From the NCBI GenBank assembly GCA_034090805.1, contig JAXDRV010000104.1, positions 6,074 through 70,073 on the forward strand: a DNA stretch of 64,000 bases, given 5' to 3'. The position numbers were made by a program, and so were the translations under genes. Numbering within the stretch: the stretch's first letter is position 1; the number at the start of each line of letters is the position of its first letter. The DNA comes from Ornithomonoglobus_A sp034090805. GTDB taxonomy: Bacteria; Bacillota; Clostridia; UBA1381. The notes beneath the pieces are model-generated. The model saw only the letters and a list, made by a program, of their open reading frames with translations. It did no database searches and was not told the DNA's origin. Positions 58,621-64,000 of this stretch are shown here, in pieces.

Positions 58621-58869
58621 CGGGTGATTGCGAAATATGAAATTTCTTCGGAATTTTGATTACGAGGCGGCAGGGACACCGCCCCTACACACCCTCGCTC
58701 TCGCTCGGAACTCACCGAAACTCAATCATAAACATCACAAATTCTCCCCAAATTATAGAATTTGAGAGTGTTTTTGATTTTGTTCGGACGAGTTACCGCA
58801 AGGGATGTTTGAGTACGAATAAACTCAAAAACACTCTCAAATCCCAAACCGATATTTCGCAATTACCTA
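58621..58869. repeat. Family 1 dispersed repeat, copy 6, between proA and aroF
   Basis: A 249 bp full copy, with ends GGTGATTGCGAAATAT and (reverse complement) GGTAATTGCGAAATAT. Flanking ATTAAATTACTC (58609-58620) and ATTAAATCACTC (58870-58881) differ at one base; the right one contains the proA stop codon (58876-58878). Like copy 1, its first module carries the GGGGCGG-like hairpin CGAGGCGGCAGGGACACCGC. Confidence 0.85.
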
Positions 58870-58875
58870 ATTAAA

Positions 58876-60126
58876 TCACTCTCTTATTTGACCGTTTCCG
58901 TAGATAACATACTTTATTGATGTCAGCGCCTCAAGACCCATGGGACCTCTTGCGTGCATTTTTTGGGTGCTGATTCCTATTTCAGCACCAAATCCAAACT
59001 CAAAGCCGTCCGTAAATCGTGTCGAGGCATTAACGTAAACCGCAGCAGCGTCAACGCAGTTGAGGAATTTCTCCTGTGCGGAGTAGCTGTCTGTCACTAT
59101 CGCCTCGGAATGCTTTGTGTTGTATTTGTTGATATGCGCTATCGCCTCGTCAACGCCGTCAACCACCTTTGCGGCTATAATGTAATCATTGTATTCGGTG
59201 TAATAATCCTCCTCGTCGGCATCGTTTACATCCGAATAATATTCCTTGGATTCCTTATCCGCTCTTATCTCAACGTTTTTATTTTTCAGAGCGTCAAACA
59301 CCATCGGAATGAATTTGCCCGCAATCTTTCTGTCCACAAGCAACGTTTCCGCAGCATTGCACACAGACGGCCGCTGCACCTTTGCGTTAAGCACAATATC
59401 AAGTGCCATATCGAGATCCGCCGCTCCGTCAACGTATACATGACAATTCCCCGCCGCCGTTTCAACGACAGGCACTGTTGCGTTTTCGACAACCGTCTTA
59501 ATAAGTCCCTTGCCGCCTCTTGGAATAAGCAGATCGATATATCCGTTCATCTTCATAAGCTCCGCAGCCGTTTCCCTTGAGGTGTCCTCGACTATATTCA
59601 GCGCACCCTCCGGTATCCCCGCCTCATATGCAGCCTCCTGCATGATTTTCATCAGCATCTTGTTTGAGTTTATCGCCTCGCTGCCGCCTCTTAATATGCA
59701 AGCGTTCGAGGTCTTAAGGCACAGAGCCGCCGCATCAACCGTGACATTCGGACGCGCCTCGTAAATAATCGCAATAACTCCCAGCGGCACACGCTTTTTC
59801 CCTATCAGCAGTCCGTTCGGACGCTTCTGCATATTAACAACCTCGCCTATCGGGTCATTTAACGCACGCACCTGCAAAACACCCTCGGCAATGCCCTTTA
59901 TTCTTTCGGCATTAAGCGAAAGTCTGTCTATCATTGCCTTTTTCATTCCGTTTTTTTCCGCAGCCTCAAGGTCAAGCTTGTTTGCGGCTATTATTTCATC
60001 GGTGCGCCTTACAAGCGCCTCGGCGATTTTTTCGAGAGCATTGTCCTTTGTTACGGTTTCCGCCGAAACAAGAGCCTCCGCCGCCGACTTCGCAAGCGTA
60101 CCCTTTGTCAAAAGCTCCTCTGTCAT
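58876..60126 (-). CDS. proA: Gamma-glutamyl phosphate reductase
   Basis: ProA reduces glutamyl-5-phosphate to the semialdehyde in proline synthesis. Landmarks are GVIAIIYEARPNVTVDAAAL, LKTSNACILRGGSEA, the catalytic cysteine in RPSVCNAAETLLVD, and RFTDGFEFGFGAEIGISTQK. The length of 416 residues is standard. Its ATG overlaps the proB stop as ATGA. Confidence 0.97.
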   Translation of the reverse strand: MTEELLTKGTLAKSAAEALVSAETVTKDNALEKIAEALVRRTDEIIAANKLDLEAAEKNGMKKAMIDRLSLNAERIKGIAEGVLQVRALNDPIGEVVNMQKRPNGLLIGKKRVPLGVIAIIYEARPNVTVDAAALCLKTSNACILRGGSEAINSNKMLMKIMQEAAYEAGIPEGALNIVEDTSRETAAELMKMNGYIDLLIPRGGKGLIKTVVENATVPVVETAAGNCHVYVDGAADLDMALDIVLNAKVQRPSVCNAAETLLVDRKIAGKFIPMVFDALKNKNVEIRADKESKEYYSDVNDADEEDYYTEYNDYIIAAKVVDGVDEAIAHINKYNTKHSEAIVTDSYSAQEKFLNCVDAAAVYVNASTRFTDGFEFGFGAEIGISTQKMHARGPMGLEALTSIKYVIYGNGQIRE

Positions 60127-60950
60127 ATCCCGCTCTCCCCTTTCTCACAGTGAAAATTCTTTGATACAAACAGCGTCCCGACCGGCTTTCCGTCAAGCAA
60201 ATCATAAAGCACATCCATGTCTGCACCGTTGGCTATTACCATATGTATACCAGCCGATGTGGCAATCTCGGCAGCGTCAAGCTTTGTAACCATGCCGCCC
60301 GTACCCTGCGTCCCGGCAGAGCCTGCCGCCGATTTCCTTACGGCAGATATATCGTAAACGGTGCGTAAAAGCTCTGCGTCCTTGTTTTTATGCGGATCCT
60401 CGCTATAAAGACCGTCAATATCCGAAAACAGCACAAGCAAATCCGCATCGACAAAATCCGCAACAAGTGCCGAAAGAGTATCGTTGTCGCCTATTTCGAT
60501 TTCATCTATCGCAACGGTGTCATTTTCGTTTACAACAGGTATAATTCCCATCTCAAGCAAGGTTGTTACGGTATTCTGAGTGTTGCGCTTGCGCTTGGGG
60601 ATCGATATATCGTCCTTTGTAAGCAGTATCTGCGCAACCGTGTTGTTGTATTCCGAAAAAACCTTGTCATAAAGATACATCAGCTCGCACTGTCCGACAG
60701 CCGACACCGCCTGAAGCTCCTTTGCCGAGGTCGGTTTTCCCTTTAAGCCGAGCTTTCCGACTCCCACGCCGATCGCTCCCGACGATACAAGTATTATCTC
60801 CTTGCCCCTGTTGTGCAGATCACTCAAAATCATAGCCATGCGGTCTATTCGTTTTAAATTCATCTTACCCGTTCCGTATGTAAGAGTTGATGTTCCGACC
60901 TTAATGACTATCCTCTGCGCCGAGGCAATATCTCTTAATATATCCTGCAT
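60123..60950 (-). CDS. proB: Glutamate 5-kinase without PUA domain
   Basis: ProB phosphorylates glutamate to glutamyl-5-phosphate. It shows IVIKVGTSTLTYGTGKMNLK, ILVSSGAIGVGVGKLGL, PVVNENDTVAIDEIEIGDND and the ATP-site GTGGMVTKLDAAEIATSAGI. At 275 residues it consists of the amino-acid-kinase domain only; the C-terminal PUA domain of E. coli ProB is absent, a form common in Firmicutes. The start at 60950 has GGAG 6-7 bases upstream. It leads a run of proB-proA, then aroF-pheA across a repeat. Confidence 0.95.
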   Translation of the reverse strand: MQDILRDIASAQRIVIKVGTSTLTYGTGKMNLKRIDRMAMILSDLHNRGKEIILVSSGAIGVGVGKLGLKGKPTSAKELQAVSAVGQCELMYLYDKVFSEYNNTVAQILLTKDDISIPKRKRNTQNTVTTLLEMGIIPVVNENDTVAIDEIEIGDNDTLSALVADFVDADLLVLFSDIDGLYSEDPHKNKDAELLRTVYDISAVRKSAAGSAGTQGTGGMVTKLDAAEIATSAGIHMVIANGADMDVLYDLLDGKPVGTLFVSKNFHCEKGESGI

Positions 60951-60956
60951 TTTTAT

Positions 60957-60983
60957 CTCCGTTCCGCCGCCCTTAAGCGGCAT
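60957..60983 (-). promoter_or_regulatory. Hairpin-SD leader of proB resembling the family 2 tail
   Basis: On the minus strand TGCCGCTTAAGGGCGGCGG is followed by AACGGAGATAAAA and the ATG. This closely resembles the tail of the family 2 repeats before spoVD/pbpB and folE (a G-C-C-G-C hairpin, then GGCGGAATGGAGATT), but without a family 2 body. Confidence 0.55.
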
Positions 60984-60999
60984 AAATTGACACCTTATT

Positions 61000-61028
61000 A
61001 TTATATACCTTTTCAGACGATTTGTAAA
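61000..61028 (-). promoter_or_regulatory. Promoter of proBA
   Basis: On the minus strand TTTACA (5 of 6), 17 bases and a perfect TATAAT lie about 50 bases before the proB ATG. The gap 60951-61271 also holds the divergent glmS promoter and leader; no gene is seen in it. Confidence 0.65.
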
Positions 61029-61133
61029 GTGGTTGATTTGACGAAATTAATCCCTATTTATCAATAATCCTGTGGGGTGTTTTCACGTTATTATATAAAA
61101 TATACAAAAAATAAAAATTTCACAAAAAATATA

Positions 61134-61162
61134 TTGAAAATTTATTGAATTTGTTGTAAAAT
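61134..61162 (+). promoter_or_regulatory. Promoter of glmS
   Basis: TTGAAA, 17 bases and TAAAAT (5 of 6) lie about 110 bases before glmS. The leader contains the hairpin CGCCCGT/ACGGGCG (61217-61251) just upstream of the ribosome site. A glmS ribozyme was looked for and not found. Confidence 0.55.
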
Positions 61163-61271
61163 GAATGTATCAATTTCGGCTTAACGAAAAGAAGGTATAT
61201 ATTCAGCGCACCGCATCGCCCGTGGCGGAGCGTTATATTTTATTACGGGCGGAAAGGTTATGGTGACTTTT

Positions 61272-63098
61272 ATGTGCGGTATAGTAGGATACATAGGTGA
61301 AAGACAGGCTGCCCCGATTTTGCTTGAGGGCTTGTCCAAGCTTGAATACAGAGGCTACGACAGCGCCGGCATCGCTACCTTCAGCGACGGCAAGCTTAAC
61401 GTAAGCAAGGCAAAGGGCAGGCTTGCGGTGCTTTCCGAAAAAACAGACGGCGGCAAAAGCGTTACGGGAACAATGGGCATAGGACATACAAGATGGGCGA
61501 CTCACGGAGAGCCGTCGGACGAAAACGCTCACCCGCATATCTCAATGGACGGCCGTTTCAGCGTTGTTCACAACGGTATTATCGAAAATTACATCTCACT
61601 CAAGAAAAAGCTGACCGAAAAGGGCTTTGAATTTATTTCGGAAACAGATACCGAGGTTATAGCTCATCTTTTTGAATATTATTACAATGGCGACATCATA
61701 GATGCCATGATAAAGGTTATAAACAGGGTTGAGGGCTCGTATGCTCTGGGCGTACTCTGCGCAGACTACCCCGACAGCTTTGTTGCCGTAAGAAAAGCAA
61801 GTCCGATGATTGTGGGTCTGGGCGAAAACGAAAATTTCATTGCTTCGGACGTAACTGCGATACTTAACCACACACGCAACATATATTACCTTGAGGACAA
61901 CGAGATAGTTGTTCTTAAAAAGGACGAGGTAAAGGTTTACAATACCGACAGAGAGCTTGTCGAAAAGGAAGTGTCGGTTGTAAACTGGGATATAAGCGCA
62001 GCGGAAAAGGGCGGCTACGAGCATTTTATGATGAAAGAAATGGAAGAACAGCCCAAGGCAATCCGTGACACGATAAGTCCGAGAATAAAGGACGGCAAGG
62101 TTGTGCTTGACGATATTTCCATGACTGCCGATTACATCAAAAGCATACGCAAAATATATATCGTTGCGTGCGGAAGCGCATATCACGCAGGTGTTGTCGG
62201 AAAATACGTTATAGAGAAGATGTGCCGCATACCGGTTGAGGTTCAAATCGCCTCAGAGTTCAGATACTGCGATCCGATAGTCGGCAAAAACGACCTTGTT
62301 ATCGTAATTTCTCAGTCGGGCGAAACGGCAGACACTCTTGCGGCTCTTAAAGAGGCTAAAAACCACGGCGCAAGAATACTTTCGATTGTAAACGTTGTCG
62401 GCTCGGCAATCGCAAACGCATCGGACGATGTTATATACACATGGGCAGGCCCCGAAATTGCCGTTGCCACCACAAAGGCATACAGCACGCAGCTTGCGGT
62501 TATGTATCTCATTTCGATTTACATGGCTGAAAAGCTGGGCATGGTGACATCAGGCGAATACGCAGCATTTGTTAAGGATATAGAGGCTCTTCCCGACAAA
62601 ATATCGGAGATACTCGAAAACAAGGAGGAAATACAATTCCTTGCCTCGAAGTTCTACAACTGCCACTCGATATTCTTTATCGGTAGAAACCTCGATTATG
62701 CCGTATCTCTCGAAGGCTCACTTAAGCTTAAGGAAATTTCGTATATCCATTCGGAGGCTTATGCCGCAGGCGAATTGAAGCACGGCACAATATCGCTTAT
62801 CGAGAAAGGCACGCTTGTTGTCGCTCTTGCTACGGGCAAGGAGCTGTTTGACAAAACGGTATCGAACGTCAAGGAGGTTAAGGCAAGAGGTGCTGTCGTT
62901 ATGGGAGTAACAACAGAGGAGCATGAGAACATGGAAACGGTTGCGGACTATGTTGTAAAAATTCCCGCAATAAACGAAGCTCTTCTTCCCTCGCTTTCGG
63001 TTGTCCCGTTGCAGCTTTTCGGATATTACGTTGCGTCCCTCAAGGGCTGCGACATAGATAAGCCGAGAAACCTCGCAAAATCGGTTACGGTTGAATAA
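61272..63098 (+). CDS. glmS: Glutamine-fructose-6-phosphate aminotransferase GlmS
   Basis: GlmS makes glucosamine-6-phosphate, the entry to peptidoglycan sugar synthesis. The N-terminal glutaminase domain starts CGIVGYIGERQAAPILLEGL; its catalytic cysteine must be residue 2, exposed by Met removal, so the ATG at 61272 is chosen over the in-frame ATG four codons upstream. Its ribosome site is GGTGA. The domain shows GHTRWATHGEPSDENAHP and two SIS domains with ACGSAYHAGVVGKYVIE and VISQSGETADTLAALKEA. The ending NLAKSVTVE is diagnostic. The length is 608 residues. Confidence 0.96.
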   Translation: MCGIVGYIGERQAAPILLEGLSKLEYRGYDSAGIATFSDGKLNVSKAKGRLAVLSEKTDGGKSVTGTMGIGHTRWATHGEPSDENAHPHISMDGRFSVVHNGIIENYISLKKKLTEKGFEFISETDTEVIAHLFEYYYNGDIIDAMIKVINRVEGSYALGVLCADYPDSFVAVRKASPMIVGLGENENFIASDVTAILNHTRNIYYLEDNEIVVLKKDEVKVYNTDRELVEKEVSVVNWDISAAEKGGYEHFMMKEMEEQPKAIRDTISPRIKDGKVVLDDISMTADYIKSIRKIYIVACGSAYHAGVVGKYVIEKMCRIPVEVQIASEFRYCDPIVGKNDLVIVISQSGETADTLAALKEAKNHGARILSIVNVVGSAIANASDDVIYTWAGPEIAVATTKAYSTQLAVMYLISIYMAEKLGMVTSGEYAAFVKDIEALPDKISEILENKEEIQFLASKFYNCHSIFFIGRNLDYAVSLEGSLKLKEISYIHSEAYAAGELKHGTISLIEKGTLVVALATGKELFDKTVSNVKEVKARGAVVMGVTTEEHENMETVADYVVKIPAINEALLPSLSVVPLQLFGYYVASLKGCDIDKPRNLAKSVTVE

Positions 63099-63102
63099 TT
63101 TA

Positions 63103-63135
63103 AAAAGAGCGGCCGCAAAATTCGGTCGCTCTTTT
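63103..63135. terminator. Bidirectional terminator between glmS and bioY
   Basis: AAAAGAGCGGCCG and CGGTCGCTCTTTT form a 13 bp stem with one G-U pair and a 7-base loop, just past the glmS stop and 9 bases from the bioY stop. Confidence 0.85.
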
Positions 63136-63144
63136 ACTATGTCT

Positions 63145-63720
63145 TTATCTGTTCAGTGCTTTCATCACCGGCACGGCAATAACCGCCGCAAGCACGCATT
63201 TTAACAAATCAAGCGGTATAAACGGAACCACCGCCATCATAAGCACCGCTCCGAAGGATTTTCCGAGCATAAATTTCATGTATATGCTGCCTATCACATA
63301 TATAATAACCATTCCGACAATCACAGCATTTACGGCATAGCCGATGATTTTTGCCGTTGTTTCCGATTTAATAAATTTACCGAACAGCTTTACAAACCAC
63401 TCTTTTGTAAAAGACATAATAGGCGCAGACACAAGAAACGCCAAAATATATCCCCCCGTAGGACCGAACAGCTTTGCCGGGCCTCCCGCTCCGCCCGAAA
63501 ATACAGGCACTCCGACAAGTCCGACAAGAATATACACCAGAACCGTCATAAATGACATTGACGGTGCAAGCATTATCGCTATAAGATTTATCGCCAGAGT
63601 TTGCAGTGTCAGCGGTGTCGGCGTGAAGCCAAGCGGTATCGATATGTATGCCGATACGCACAGCAGAGCCGCAAGCACTCCCGCAGCCGTAAGGTTTTGT
63701 GTTTTTGTTTTTAAATTCAT
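63145..63720 (-). CDS. bioY: Biotin transporter substrate-binding component BioY
   Basis: BioY is the S component of an ECF-type biotin importer. It is a 191-residue protein with about six membrane helices and the family features ISIPLGFTPTPLTLQTLAIN, GLVGVPVFSGGAGGPAKLFG and GPTGGYILAFLVSA. The start at 63720 has GGAGG 7 bases upstream; the 21 in-frame codons before it run across the promoter. A BirA-type operator overlaps its promoter. Confidence 0.96.
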   Translation of the reverse strand: MNLKTKTQNLTAAGVLAALLCVSAYISIPLGFTPTPLTLQTLAINLIAIMLAPSMSFMTVLVYILVGLVGVPVFSGGAGGPAKLFGPTGGYILAFLVSAPIMSFTKEWFVKLFGKFIKSETTAKIIGYAVNAVIVGMVIIYVIGSIYMKFMLGKSFGAVLMMAVVPFIPLDLLKCVLAAVIAVPVMKALNR

Positions 63721-63753
63721 TGTAATTCCTCCTGTTATTATCTTAATATTGCT

Positions 63754-63783
63754 ATTATACACCATAGTTTTTTTTATTGTCAA
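63754..63783 (-). promoter_or_regulatory. Promoter of bioY
   Basis: On the minus strand a perfect TTGACA, an 18-base spacer and a perfect TATAAT. The -35 box lies inside one arm of the BirA-type palindrome. Confidence 0.8.
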
Positions 63784-63810
63784 CCATTTTATTAATTTTA
63801 GGTTGACAAT
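63776..63810. promoter_or_regulatory. BirA-type biotin repressor operator
   Basis: ATTGTCAACC and GGTTGACAAT form a perfect 10 bp inverted repeat with a 15-base spacer. Both the arm type (a T-G-T-x-A-A-C-C core with its complement) and the 14-16 base spacing match known BirA operators of Firmicutes. Bound BirA-biotinyl-AMP would cover the bioY -35 box and shut off biotin uptake when biotin is plentiful. Confidence 0.8.
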
Positions 63811-63886
63811 TATCTTAAAATTTTTGTTGCTCTTTTTATTGATTTATGATAAAATAATTATAAAACAATGCAAAGGAAGTGTGATT

Positions 63887-64000
63887 ATGAATTACACGGT
63901 CAAATATATGCTGTACCTCATCGGCTGCGGCGCACGAGGGGTTACCCCGGAAATTCCGTCCGAAACGCTTGATTTTGAGCTTTTGTTCAAGCTGTCAAAG
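63887..64000 (+). CDS. Nucleotidyltransferase-like protein, N-terminal fragment (cut by window edge)
   Basis: The first 38 codons are visible, beginning MNYTVKYMLYLIGCGARGVT and followed by PEIPSETLDFELLFKLSK. This N-terminus resembles the uncharacterised nucleotidyltransferase family NTP_transf_5 (PF14907), whose members often sit near cell-surface polysaccharide genes; the catalytic part lies beyond the window. AAAGGAAGTG precedes the ATG. A TTGCTC-17-TAAAAT promoter may lie just upstream (about 63827-63855). The family call is tentative. Confidence 0.5.
   Translation, partial: MNYTVKYMLYLIGCGARGVTPEIPSETLDFELLFKLSK

Noticed and set aside
58590..58715. Longer AroF with 42 extra N-terminal residues
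   Set aside because: The extension is encoded by a family 1 repeat; AAGGAGATG sits just before the ATG at 58589, and the resulting 339-residue protein matches the family length.
61085..61271. glmS ribozyme upstream of glmS
   Set aside because: The conserved core stretches of the ribozyme are not present on the plus strand; only a short GC hairpin is seen.

Overview
The window looks like a chromosomal segment of a Gram-positive, anaerobic Clostridia-type Firmicute (Oscillospirales/Ruminococcaceae-like by gene content). The evidence is a dcw cell-wall cluster with a SpoVD-type PASTA penicillin-binding protein, a meso-DAP-type MurE, the sporulation marker YtfJ, RNase J, ScpAB, a tRNA array with encoded CCA ends, rubredoxin, and clostridial gene pairs (zapA-U32, minD-mgsA, TIGR03960-TIGR03936). 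It is almost entirely housekeeping. I see no prophage, CRISPR array, transposase gene or secondary-metabolite cluster.

Layout. 1-11.3 kb (minus): rsmH-ftsL-spoVD/pbpB-murE-murF-mraY-ftsW-murG, then a MATE transporter cut by the left edge; murD is absent from its usual place. 11.6-14.6 kb (plus): tex and lgt. 14.8-22.7 kb (minus): an HPr-like protein, a 51-residue rubredoxin, the radical-SAM pair, ytfJ, DUF2953, scpB, scpA, an M50 protease and mgtE. 23-25 kb: a lipoprotein (plus) and a GH13 amylase (minus). 25.1-25.6 kb: tRNA-Val, Asp, Phe, Gly, Cys behind a perfect-consensus promoter. 25.7-28.5 kb: a transglutaminase-like protein and gdhA. 28.6-32.7 kb: tyrA followed by a complete queuosine-precursor set, queF-queC-queD-queE-folE. 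32.9-42.9 kb: zapA, U32 protein, maf, mreBCD, pbp2, minC, minD, mgsA (morphogenesis and division; no minE or rodA). 43.1-49.9 kb (minus): manA, galE, ABC exporter, acyltransferase, M18 aminopeptidase. 50-53.4 kb (plus): ogg, a multi-CxxC protein, fba, a polysaccharide deacetylase. 53.6-61 kb (minus): rnj with a structured leader, a YnbB-like PLP enzyme, pheA, aroF, proA, proB. 61.2-64 kb: glmS (plus), bioY (minus, behind a BirA-type operator) and the start of a nucleotidyltransferase-like gene.

The least ordinary content is non-coding. Three families of short dispersed repeats sit between genes. Family 1 (139-258 bp in the full copies) has terminal inverted repeats and flanking direct repeats that look like target-site duplications. 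In four of five copies the duplication contains the stop codon of the upstream operon gene. Family 2 (about 130-195 bp) always points toward the start codon of the next gene, seems to supply the Shine-Dalgarno of folE and spoVD, and supplies the stop codon of queE. Family 3 is a hairpin/terminator-like repeat found only between convergent genes. I saw no transposase, so mobilisation in trans is inference. Other points of interest are a rubredoxin with a shortened C-P-C-G knuckle, an HPr with His15 but without Arg17 and Ser46, an attenuator-like leader on RNase J, and a probably leaderless ogg mRNA.

All calls come from reading the sequence without database searches. Family names rest on remembered motifs and gene context.
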